This document shows, piece by piece, positions 1-7,814 of a DNA stretch of 64,000 nucleotides. The translations under genes and the position numbers were made by a program. This DNA comes from Phycisphaerae bacterium. Its GTDB lineage: Bacteria > Planctomycetota > Phycisphaerae > Phycisphaerales > SM1A02. How positions within the stretch are numbered: position 1 is the stretch's first letter; each line of letters begins with the position of its first letter. The notes beneath the pieces were generated by a model. It made no database searches. It worked only from the letters and a program-made list of their open reading frames with translations, and had not been told where the DNA came from. The DNA lies in NCBI GenBank assembly GCA_002716385.1, contig PBAX01000022.1, forward strand, positions 1-64,000, given 5' to 3'.

Positions 1-809
1 GTGTCGGCCGAGCACGCTTCGGCGGTGAACGATCCACCCACCGCGGTGCACTCGGATTCGGTGATCGAGAAGCACAGACCGTCGTAGCAGCATGCGCCGT
101 CGTTGTCGACGTCACTGATGCCTGAACCGTAGACGTAGGCACTGCCGGTACCGGAGTTTCCATTCGGGGCCCCGATCACACAGGTGCTGCCGTCGAGGTC
201 TACGCTCACGCCGAAGTTGTCGAAGCTTGCTCCACCGGTGGCGGTGAGTTCCGCGACCTGGCTCCAGGTCCCATCGGTATTGGTGAAGACGTAGGCACTG
301 CCGGCACCTGAGTTGGTTCCCGGGGCCCCGATCACGCAGGTGTCACCGTCGATGGCGACGCTGATTCCGAAGGTGTCGTAACTTGCTCCATCGGGGTCGG
401 TGAGTTTCGCGGCCTGGCTCCAGGTGCCATTGGTACTGGTGAAGACGTAGGCACTGCCGGTTTCTGAGTTGGTTCCAGGGGCACTGATCACGCAGGTATC
501 ACCGTCGATGGCGGCTCTGGTGCCAAACCGGTCGTAATTTGCTCCATCAGTGGCGGTGAGTTCCGCGACCTGGCTCCAGGTGCCATTGGTGTTGGTGAAG
601 ACGTAGGCACTGCCGGTATAGGAGTTGGTTCCCTGGGCCCCGATCAAGCAGGTGTCACCGTCGATGGCGACGCTGGAGCCGAAGTTGCCGCTATCGGGGG
701 CGGTGAGTTCGTTGGAAAGATTGACGGGTAATGGAGCCCAGTCACCTAGTCCGGTTCCGGTGAAGCTCAGCGACGCAACGGCCGCCACGATGATGGTTCG
801 AATAAACAT
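1..809 (-). CDS. Secreted FG-GAP-like repeat protein, C-terminus cut by window edge
   Basis: The frame opens at ATG 809 behind a GAGAGG ribosome site and starts with a signal peptide (MFIRTIIVAAVASLSF). It continues without a stop to base 1, so the 3' end lies outside the window. About four 52-residue units follow, each with the pattern FG..VAIDGDTCVIGAPG...GSAYVFTNT.GTWSQ, which resembles FG-GAP/integrin-type beta-propeller blades. After the repeats comes a Cys-rich stretch starting DGACCYDGLCF and containing ...C...GGSF..., matching the module near the end of the protein at 11556-12665. A dockerin-like tail probably follows beyond the edge. The function is unknown; an exported or surface binding role is inferred. 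Confidence 0.8.
   Translation of the reverse strand, partial: MFIRTIIVAAVASLSFTGTGLGDWAPLPVNLSNELTAPDSGNFGSSVAIDGDTCLIGAQGTNSYTGSAYVFTNTNGTWSQVAELTATDGANYDRFGTRAAIDGDTCVISAPGTNSETGSAYVFTSTNGTWSQAAKLTDPDGASYDTFGISVAIDGDTCVIGAPGTNSGAGSAYVFTNTDGTWSQVAELTATGGASFDNFGVSVDLDGSTCVIGAPNGNSGTGSAYVYGSGISDVDNDGACCYDGLCFSITESECTAVGGSFTAEACSAD
129..752 (-). repeat. Four tandem 156-bp coding repeats
   Basis: The phrase gaagacgtaggcactgccgg recurs at about 129, 285, 441 and 597, an exact 156-nt spacing equal to 52 codons. The units are highly similar at DNA level; the outermost copies are more diverged. They encode the repeated FG-GAP-like blades of the edge-truncated secreted protein. The similarity suggests recent duplication or gene conversion. 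Confidence 0.85.
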
Positions 810-824
810 GGATCCCTCTCCCAC

Positions 825-838
825 GGGCACCAGTGCCC
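825..838. promoter_or_regulatory. Perfect inverted repeat in 5' leader
   Basis: GGGCAC-CA-GTGCCC lies between the predicted promoter (847-874) and the ribosome site of the leftward FG-GAP gene. It could be an operator or form a short 5' UTR hairpin. A role is inferred from position only. Confidence 0.3.
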
Positions 839-846
839 AAGCCCCC

Positions 847-874
847 ACTCTAGAAAATGCAGGGCTGGAGTCAA
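847..874 (-). promoter_or_regulatory. Sigma70-like promoter for the FG-GAP gene
   Basis: Read on the minus strand, TTGACT (869-874) and TAGAGT (847-852) are separated by 16 nt and lie about 40 nt upstream of the start codon. The match is fair and is not experimentally supported. Confidence 0.4.
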
Positions 875-948
875 TGACAATTGGTGATCATTTGGTCGCG
901 ATGCAGACCGCCAAGGCTGAACGCCCTGTGACGTCCTCTTGAGGACCG

Positions 949-2127
949 TCAGTCTTGAACATCAGACGTTTGTTGATTGTGCCTTCGATTAGTAGCAATG
1001 CGGTGGCCGTCTTCATCAGTTGAGAACAGATGCGCCTGGGGCAGATCGGCACGAAGGGAAGCCGAGTCGCCTTCTCCCAATCCGGAACCGGACGCGATTC
1101 GGGCCGTCAGCCTTCGGTGATCGTTTGCGAGGATCACATCAGTTCGATCACCCAACTGCTCCACCACGTCCGCTTCACCTCTGAACATGGCATCACCATC
1201 GGAAGCGAGTTCAAGATGTTCGGGCCGGATTCCCAGCGTGACCTGTTGACCAACCGACAATGATGGCCAACGATCCTTCGGAAGCTGGATACGAACATCG
1301 CCGTCAGCCTTGAACACCGAACCATCCTCGATCACGCCTTCAATGAAATTCATCTCGGGCGTACCGATGAATGAAGCGACGAATCGGTTGGCCGGCTGTT
1401 CATACAACTGAGCTGGTGGCCCACACTGCTGCACGACGCCATCCTTCATGACCAGCAGACGATCACCCAAAGTCATCGCCTCCTCCTGATCATGCGTGAC
1501 ATGCACCATCGTCGCACCAAGCTGCCTATGGAGGCGACGCAGTTCAGTACGCATCTCGCCACGCAACTTGGCGTCCAAGTTGGACAACGGTTCATCCAGG
1601 AGGAAGACGCTCGGGTCGCGAACGATCGCACGCCCAAGCGCTACACGCTGCCGCTGGCCACCCGAGAGTTCGCGAGGATGTCGATTCAGAAGATCCTTGA
1701 GACCAAGCACATCGGCCGATCTTCGGATTCGATCATGGATGTCCTGCTGCTCGGCAGCCCGGTTCTTCCTGTACACCCCGGAGAAGATCGAACGCAGACG
1801 GCTCGGATAGCGGCGTCGACGCATGAGGCCGAAGGACAGATTCTTCTCGACGTTCATGTGCGGATACAGGGCATAGTCCTGGAAGACCATCGCGATGTCG
1901 CGATCTCTTGCCGCCAGCGAGTTCACCTTCCGATCGTCGATGAAGAGATCCCCGGACGTGATGGACTCGAGCCCCGCGATCATCCTGAGCGTGGTGCTCT
2001 TGCCGCAACCCGATGGGCCGACTAGAACGATGAACTCGCCATCGGTGATCTCCAGACTGACGTCGTTCACGGCGTGGACATCGCCGGGATAGATCTTGGA
2101 AATGGAACTCAGTCGTACGTTTGCCAT
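949..2127 (-). CDS. Sugar ABC transporter ATPase (MalK/UgpC type)
   Basis: This 392-residue cytoplasmic ATPase should power import by the two permeases encoded just upstream. Walker A (GPSGCGKST), signature (LSGGQRQR), Walker B (VFLLDEPLSNLD) and the switch His (VTHDQEEA) are present. A C-terminal regulatory TOBE-like region begins near residue 240, typical of the MalK family. The start at 2127 (MANVRL) is preferred over upstream in-frame codons because it lies 2 nt after the permease stop. Between the Q-loop region and the signature there is a basic stretch of about 20 extra residues (MRRRRYPSRLRS... to ...RKNRAAEQQ) that standard MalK lacks. It is the last gene of the leftward importer operon. 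The exact sugar is not readable from sequence; maltodextrin is inferred from the neighbours. Confidence 0.92.
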   Translation of the reverse strand: MANVRLSSISKIYPGDVHAVNDVSLEITDGEFIVLVGPSGCGKSTTLRMIAGLESITSGDLFIDDRKVNSLAARDRDIAMVFQDYALYPHMNVEKNLSFGLMRRRRYPSRLRSIFSGVYRKNRAAEQQDIHDRIRRSADVLGLKDLLNRHPRELSGGQRQRVALGRAIVRDPSVFLLDEPLSNLDAKLRGEMRTELRRLHRQLGATMVHVTHDQEEAMTLGDRLLVMKDGVVQQCGPPAQLYEQPANRFVASFIGTPEMNFIEGVIEDGSVFKADGDVRIQLPKDRWPSLSVGQQVTLGIRPEHLELASDGDAMFRGEADVVEQLGDRTDVILANDHRRLTARIASGSGLGEGDSASLRADLPQAHLFSTDEDGHRIATNRRHNQQTSDVQD

Positions 2128-2129
2128 GA

Positions 2130-2996
2130 CTATCCCTTGACCGCTCCCGATCCGATTCCCTCCACGAAGGCACGCTGCGCGGCGAAGAACAGCACCACGC
2201 ATGGAATCATCGTAACAACGCTCACCGCCATGAGCAGGTGCACGTTCTCCAGTCCACCGTACTGGTTCCGGAAGGAATTCAGGGCCAGTGCCAGCGTGGA
2301 CTGGTCATCGGAGTGCAGATAGATCAACGGACCGAGGAAGTCGTTCCACACGAAGATGAACGTGAAGATGGCCGTGATCGCCGTCACCGGCTTGCACATC
2401 GGAAGAATGATCCGCCACCAGATCCCGAACATGCCGTAGCCGTCGATGCGAGCCGCCTCGATCAGCGATTCGGAGATCTGCGAGATGAACTGGCGGTACA
2501 TGAAGATGAAGAAGGCGCTTCCGAAGAAGGCCGGGGCGACAAGCGGCAGGATCGTGTCGATCCAGCCCATCGTCCTGAAGACGAGGAAGAGCGGGATCAT
2601 CGTGACCTGGGCCGGCAGCATCATGGTCGCCAGCATGAGAATGAACAAAGGCCCACGCCCCCGGAAGTTGATGCGAGCAAACGCGAACCCGACCAGACTC
2701 GAGGACAGCACGGTGCCGATCACCACCAGAACCGTGATCACGATCGAGTTCGACAAGGCGTCGAGGAAACCCTGCCAGGGTTCGGTGCCGATCTGCCGTA
2801 GCGCCTCCGAGTAGTTCGACCAATGGACCTCCTCCGGCCAGATGGCGATGGAACCACCACCCTCGGCGGCGGCCCCCGCTCTCTGCGGGGATTCCAGTGA
2901 GATCACGAACATCCACCACAACGGGAACAGCATCGCCAGTGAGCCGGCGCTCAGGGCGACGATCGCGATGAATCTACCGAGCCATCTCGACATCAT
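2130..2996 (-). CDS. Sugar ABC transporter permease (MalG type)
   Basis: This 288-residue inner-membrane protein has about six hydrophobic segments and the permease EAA loop (SLIEAARIDGYGMFGIWWRIILP) that docks on the ATPase. It starts at ATG 2996, overlapping the stop of the upstream SBP-permease fusion by 4 nt (ATGA), and ends 2 nt before the ATPase start, so all three are probably co-translated. Its place in a CUT1-type importer with a MalK-like ATPase indicates oligosaccharide uptake. The open frame continues upstream of this start, but that part is an out-of-frame shadow of the fusion gene. Confidence 0.92.
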   Translation of the reverse strand: MMSRWLGRFIAIVALSAGSLAMLFPLWWMFVISLESPQRAGAAAEGGGSIAIWPEEVHWSNYSEALRQIGTEPWQGFLDALSNSIVITVLVVIGTVLSSSLVGFAFARINFRGRGPLFILMLATMMLPAQVTMIPLFLVFRTMGWIDTILPLVAPAFFGSAFFIFMYRQFISQISESLIEAARIDGYGMFGIWWRIILPMCKPVTAITAIFTFIFVWNDFLGPLIYLHSDDQSTLALALNSFRNQYGGLENVHLLMAVSVVTMIPCVVLFFAAQRAFVEGIGSGAVKG

Positions 2997-5380
2997 CGCA
3001 ACCCCTCGTAGTGGACCATCCTGGAACTGCCGCGCATCGTCAGCATGGTCAACGCCAGAATGATCAGGAGCAGCAACCAGGCCATCGCGGACGCATAGCC
3101 CATCTCGTAGTAGTCGAATGCCTGGTTGTACAGATACAGGACATAGAAGCGGGTGTGATCGCCCGGCCCCCCGCCGGTCATCACGAACGCCTGCGTGAAG
3201 ACCTGGAAGGAACCGATCAGCGACATGATCACGTTGAAGAGGATCACCGGCGAGATCATCGGGATGGTCACGCTGACGAATCGCCGAACAGGACCCGCCC
3301 GATCGATCTCCGCCGCTTCGTAGAGCGAACGCGGAACATTCTGCAGACCGGCCAGATAGATCATCATGCTTCCGCCGACCAGCCAGAGGCTCATGATCGC
3401 GAACGCCGGTGCACCGAAGATCTCCGCATCCTGCACGAACCAGTCGGGAGGTTCCAATCCCAATGGCGAGAGCACCGGATCGAGCATCACGTTCAACAAA
3501 CCATTCTCCGCATTGAACACCCAGCGGAAGAGCACCGCCATGCCGACACCCGCCAGGATGCTCGGCAGGTACCAGGCCGCCCTGAAGAAGGACACACCAC
3601 GGATCTTGATGTTCATCAGGACGGCGCCCAGCAATGCCAACGCCTGTCCGATGGGAACCGCCAGCAACGCATAGACGGCCGTCACCTTCAGACTCTGCCA
3701 GAACACGTCGTCCTCGCCCAGCAACTTGGAGTAGTTGGCGGTTCCGACGAAGTCGGCTTCGCCGAGCGTCGTGATCCCACTCCATCGTGTCAGCGACAGA
3801 CAGAGTGACAGAAGAATCGGAACGGCCATGAACAGCAGGAATCCGATGACCCATGGCGAGATCAACAACCAGCCGGTGCGCTCCTCGGTAGCGGTCGTCG
3901 GATCGGGTCTCATTCGGCGAAGCAGCCACGCGCCCAGTCCGATGGCCACCACGACTCCGATCAGAAACACGCTGACGATCCACACCCACGGCATGGATGG
4001 ATGGTCGGCGCGCGCCAACGGACTGCTCCGTTCCGCTTCCCACCATTCATGCATCTGCTGCAGGGCTTCAGGCACTTCAAGATCACCGGTTCGAATCGCC
4101 TGATCCAGTCGCTTGGCGACCGTTCCCTCGAGTGCCGGATTCGGCGGCCATGGAACGACGCTCGAAGCAGCGACCGGTGTCAGGAAATCGACATCACGTG
4201 ATGGTGGTGTCTCCGGATCAATGAAGGCGTCGCCTTCGGCCACATGCCGGTTCGTCGGTATGGCCAATCCAAGACGCGCCTGTTCGGACTGCGTTTCGGC
4301 ACCCGTCAACCATGAAACCAGCTTCCAGGATTCCTCCGGATGTCTGGTATTGCCGGATATCCCCCACGCAACCGTCGCGATCATGTTCGCGGAGGCTTTT
4401 CCCCTGGGAAGCGGTGCATAATCCCATTCGAAATCGGTGATGGTTCGATAGGTCGGCACCACCCAGCGACCAAATGGTCCAGCAAATCCGAGTTTGCCAC
4501 CCAGAAAGCGTGACGCCGGATTGGCTGTCTCGGATCGACCACTCGTCAGCGTGTTCGTCTCGTCATGTCGCCAGGATCGAATTCGTTCGAGCACCTCGAC
4601 GACCTTCGGATCGTCGAAGCGTATCGACGTGTCGTCATCGAGCAGGTCGACATTCTCCGTCCAAAGCACCGCACGAATCATCGAGGGCCAGTTCACGAAC
4701 TCCGCACCGGTGCAATCGGGCAACTGCCCTACCGCTCTCGCCGACTCGATGAAATCATCCCACGTCCAGTCCGATGCCGGCTCGGGCATGCCGGCTTGCT
4801 CGAGCAAGTCGCGGTTGTAGTAGAAACCGACGGTGGTGAAATCCTTCGGTATGCCCCACAGTCGGCCCTGCCCCACCTTTCCATCCTCAAAACGGAAGGC
4901 ATCGACGGTCGCCGGATAGAACGCCTCCAGTTCGAAGTCTTCGGAGGTGCCCTCGACACCTACCCACTCGTCGAGTGGAAGCAGCAGACCGGCATCCGCG
5001 TACGAGGCGAGTCGTTCAGCCCCGACATAGAAGATGTCCGGCGGCGTACCGGCCGCCATCATGGTCTGGAGTTTCGTGTAGAAGCTGCCGGCATCTCCGG
5101 GGTTCAGACGAGTGACCCGGATACCCGGATTGGCTTCTTCGAATCTCTTCAACGCCCGTTCGACGATCGCGTCCTCGGCCGGACCACCATCACCCGACCA
5201 GTGCATGACGACGAGTTCCGTATCCGAACCGGTGCCGGTGAATCTGGAAGCTTCCCGGATACCGACCCTGGCAAAGGCCCAGAGCACCAGCAGGATGGAG
5301 ATCACCAGCAGGCAACATCGTGCCAACCGTCCCAGAGCCTGAGACACGGACCCTTTGATTTGACTGGATGGATACGACAT
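2993..5380 (-). CDS. Fused sugar-binding protein and ABC permease (MalE-MalF type)
   Basis: The 795-residue protein combines two transporter parts that are normally separate. Residues about 20-40 form an N-terminal membrane helix. Residues about 55-430 resemble a family 1 extracellular solute-binding protein (for example LKRFEEANPGIRV, the hinge-region MMAAGTPPDIF, and WGIPKDFTT). A second helix (near 470-490) leads to a MalF-like permease from about 502 to the end, with the EAA loop LYEAAEIDRAGPVRR near 687. The binding domain would thus sit in the periplasm, tethered on both sides. It is the first gene of the importer operon, back to back with the amylase operon. No Shine-Dalgarno sequence is evident before ATG 5380, suggesting a short leader. 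No frameshift is needed; the fusion is one continuous frame. Confidence 0.92.
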   Translation of the reverse strand: MSYPSSQIKGSVSQALGRLARCCLLVISILLVLWAFARVGIREASRFTGTGSDTELVVMHWSGDGGPAEDAIVERALKRFEEANPGIRVTRLNPGDAGSFYTKLQTMMAAGTPPDIFYVGAERLASYADAGLLLPLDEWVGVEGTSEDFELEAFYPATVDAFRFEDGKVGQGRLWGIPKDFTTVGFYYNRDLLEQAGMPEPASDWTWDDFIESARAVGQLPDCTGAEFVNWPSMIRAVLWTENVDLLDDDTSIRFDDPKVVEVLERIRSWRHDETNTLTSGRSETANPASRFLGGKLGFAGPFGRWVVPTYRTITDFEWDYAPLPRGKASANMIATVAWGISGNTRHPEESWKLVSWLTGAETQSEQARLGLAIPTNRHVAEGDAFIDPETPPSRDVDFLTPVAASSVVPWPPNPALEGTVAKRLDQAIRTGDLEVPEALQQMHEWWEAERSSPLARADHPSMPWVWIVSVFLIGVVVAIGLGAWLLRRMRPDPTTATEERTGWLLISPWVIGFLLFMAVPILLSLCLSLTRWSGITTLGEADFVGTANYSKLLGEDDVFWQSLKVTAVYALLAVPIGQALALLGAVLMNIKIRGVSFFRAAWYLPSILAGVGMAVLFRWVFNAENGLLNVMLDPVLSPLGLEPPDWFVQDAEIFGAPAFAIMSLWLVGGSMMIYLAGLQNVPRSLYEAAEIDRAGPVRRFVSVTIPMISPVILFNVIMSLIGSFQVFTQAFVMTGGGPGDHTRFYVLYLYNQAFDYYEMGYASAMAWLLLLIILALTMLTMRGSSRMVHYEGLR

Positions 5381-5411
5381 CTGTTATTGAATCGTATAGG
5401 GTGTTCACCCG
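5381..5411. promoter_or_regulatory. 31-bp divergent control region with inverted repeat
   Basis: Only 31 bp separate the start codons of the importer operon (left) and the amylase operon (right). The gap contains GTATAG/CTATAC at 5394-5399, which can serve as a -10-like element on both strands, and the perfect inverted repeat GGGTGTTCACCC (5399-5410), ending one base before the amylase ATG. Neither gene has an obvious ribosome site, so short-leader or leaderless transcripts are plausible. A shared operator for a sugar-responsive regulator is inferred; no regulator gene is adjacent. Confidence 0.45.
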
Positions 5412-7814
5412 ATGTTGAAATCCATCCTCATTCTGAGCTTGTTCTCCGTGATGCCCCTCGAGGATTCATGGTTGACCGATGCCCCCATCGCCAGCTCCAG
5501 TCAGCAGGCTCGCCAGGTCCTCCCCGATTCCATTCGTGCCATTGCAAACGGGGATGGCGAGTGGGAAGTGATGTTCAACTACCGTCCGAAGACGCCTCTG
5601 GAGCCCGATGACAGGATCTCCCTGATGGGCAGCTTCAACCACTGGAATCGACGTGCCCATCCGATGACGCTTCAAGGTGACGGAACGTGGATGGCCACAA
5701 CGAAGTTGCCCGAAGGCACCTACTGGTACAAGTTCCTGATCCACGACGACCAGTGGCTCCCCGATCCGTTGAATCAGGATCGATCGCCCGATGGACATGG
5801 CGGCCAGAACACCGTTCTCAGACTTGGTGCCGAAGCCAATCTGGATCCCTCACTCGCCCGGATCGGTGATGGAAGGATCGAAGGTCTGGGGCTTGGACAC
5901 GATCCGACGAGAGCCTTGTACCGCCAGAGCCAAGCCGACGGTTCCTGGCGCATCCGGTTCCGCACACTTCGGGATGATGTCCAGAATGTCAGCCTGATAC
6001 GCCCCGATTCGAAACCCGTGGAACTGCATCCGCTTCTTGCCGACGAGCACTTCCAGTGGTGGGAAGCCGTTGTCGCGAGTTCGGATTCCACCATCCCCTA
6101 TACCTTTATCGTGCAGGACGCCACGACCAGGGAACGCTACCCTGACATCCATACCATGACTGATTCAGAGCAATCTCCGTTTGTCACGCCCGATTGGGCT
6201 CGCGATGCGATCTGGTACCAGATCATGGTCGACCGTTTCCGGAACGGAACCGTCCAGAACGATCCCGATCCGACACGTCCATGGAATTCGGCCTGGTATG
6301 AACCAAGCCCATGGGAAGGTGTCGATGGTCAGACCTTCTACGAGTTCTACGTATTCGACAGACGGTACGGCGGTGATCTCCAGGGTCTCATCGAGAAGCT
6401 GGATTACCTGAAGGATCTGGGTGTCAACGCCCTGTATCTGAATCCGGTCTTCGAAGCGGACAGTCATCACAAGTACAACGCGACCAGCTACATCCACATC
6501 GACGAGCAGTTCGGTGCCGGAAACGACTATCGGGCGACCGAGCAGAAGGAGGATCTGCTCGATCCCTCGACATGGACATGGAATGAAAGCGATCGCCTCT
6601 TCCTTGAATTCCTCAAGGAAGCCAAGGCTCGTGGGTTCCGCGTGATCATCGACGGCGTCTTCAATCACGTCGGCATCAAGCATCCCGCGTTCCAGGATGT
6701 CATCGAGAACGGCCCCGACTCCCGATTCGCCGAATGGTTCAACGTCACCTCATGGGATCCGCTCGAGTACGACTGCTGGGGCGGCTTCACGAGTCTTCCG
6801 GTCTTCCGCAAGGATGACGAGCACGGCATCGCCTCCAAGGAAGTCCGGGACCACATCATGGCCATCACCACCAGATGGATGGATCCGGATGGAGATGGAG
6901 ATCCATCCGACGGCATCGACGGATGGAGACTCGACGTCCCCAACGAAGTGCCGCTTCCCTTCTGGATCGAATGGAGAAAGCACGTCAAATCGATCAATCC
7001 GGACGCGTACATCTCGGGAGAGATCTGGGATCGCGCGGACCAGTGGCTCGATGGACGCTCCTTCGATGCCGTCATGAACTATCCGTTCGCGGAAGCCACG
7101 CTCGAATGGATCGGCAATCGCGAGAAGAAGATCACGCCGACAGAGGTCGATAGACGACTGGCCGAACTTCGAATGGCCTACCCCGATGCCGCCACGCAGG
7201 TGATGCAGAATCTCCTGGACAGCCATGACACCGATCGGCTGGTATCCAAGATCCACAATCCGGACAGACCCTTCGACGAAGGTAATCGTGAGCAGCAGGA
7301 CGACACCTACGACGGTTCGAAGCCGAACGAGGACGACTACCGACGGGCTCGACTGTCGGCGTTCGTGCAAATGACCTATCTGGGCAGCCCGATGATCTAC
7401 TACGGCGACGAGGTAGGCGTCTGGGGTTCGGACGATCCCAACAACCGGAAGCCGTTCCCGTGGGCTGATCAGAGCCCCTATGAGGATGACGGCTTCATGA
7501 TCATGCCGGCGCATCTGGACTTCTACAAGCGTGCCATTGCATTGCGCAATGACCACGTTGCGCTGCGGCGCGGGGAATTCCAGACAATTCAGGTTCATGA
7601 CGACAACGACACGTGGGCATTCACCCGGACCCATGGTGATGAGCGTGTGTTAGTCGCCATCAACGCATCGGAAAAGGATGCGGAGATAGATCTGTCTGAC
7701 ATCGAGGGCAACTGGGTGCTTGTCTTCAGCGAGCCGGCGGACTCGAACGTCTCCGGACCGCCGACGATCACACTGCCTCCATTGGGTGCCGCTGTCTGGC
7801 GCCATCAACCATGA
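5412..7814 (+). CDS. Exported GH13 alpha-amylase / neopullulanase-like enzyme
   Basis: This 800-residue glycoside hydrolase should cut alpha-1,4 (and perhaps alpha-1,6) glucans outside the cytoplasm. A short hydrophobic N-terminus suggests export. Residues about 50-130 form a CBM48/glycogen-binding-like beta domain (NHWNRRAHPMTL, WYKFLIHDDQWLPDP), followed by a second early-set-like domain. The catalytic barrel runs from about residue 262 (DAIWYQIMVDRF). Conserved regions are visible: I VIIDGVFNHVG, II GWRLDVPNE with nucleophile Asp508, III SGEIWD with acid/base Glu537, and IV LLDSHDTDR with Asp606. A C-terminal beta domain ends the protein. It overlaps malQ by 4 nt (ATGA). Substrate preference within GH13 is not certain. 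Confidence 0.92.
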   Translation: MLKSILILSLFSVMPLEDSWLTDAPIASSSQQARQVLPDSIRAIANGDGEWEVMFNYRPKTPLEPDDRISLMGSFNHWNRRAHPMTLQGDGTWMATTKLPEGTYWYKFLIHDDQWLPDPLNQDRSPDGHGGQNTVLRLGAEANLDPSLARIGDGRIEGLGLGHDPTRALYRQSQADGSWRIRFRTLRDDVQNVSLIRPDSKPVELHPLLADEHFQWWEAVVASSDSTIPYTFIVQDATTRERYPDIHTMTDSEQSPFVTPDWARDAIWYQIMVDRFRNGTVQNDPDPTRPWNSAWYEPSPWEGVDGQTFYEFYVFDRRYGGDLQGLIEKLDYLKDLGVNALYLNPVFEADSHHKYNATSYIHIDEQFGAGNDYRATEQKEDLLDPSTWTWNESDRLFLEFLKEAKARGFRVIIDGVFNHVGIKHPAFQDVIENGPDSRFAEWFNVTSWDPLEYDCWGGFTSLPVFRKDDEHGIASKEVRDHIMAITTRWMDPDGDGDPSDGIDGWRLDVPNEVPLPFWIEWRKHVKSINPDAYISGEIWDRADQWLDGRSFDAVMNYPFAEATLEWIGNREKKITPTEVDRRLAELRMAYPDAATQVMQNLLDSHDTDRLVSKIHNPDRPFDEGNREQQDDTYDGSKPNEDDYRRARLSAFVQMTYLGSPMIYYGDEVGVWGSDDPNNRKPFPWADQSPYEDDGFMIMPAHLDFYKRAIALRNDHVALRRGEFQTIQVHDDNDTWAFTRTHGDERVLVAINASEKDAEIDLSDIEGNWVLVFSEPADSNVSGPPTITLPPLGAAVWRHQP

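Noticed and set aside
129..752. Regular repeats considered as a CRISPR array
   Set aside because: The repeats are 156 bp long, continuous and in frame with a secreted protein; there are no unique spacers and no cas genes.
2997..4046. Minus-strand frame extending upstream of the MalG-type permease, suggesting a larger or frameshifted protein
   Set aside because: The extension is simply another frame of the SBP-permease fusion gene; the fusion gene itself is intact and a clean ATGA junction marks the permease start.
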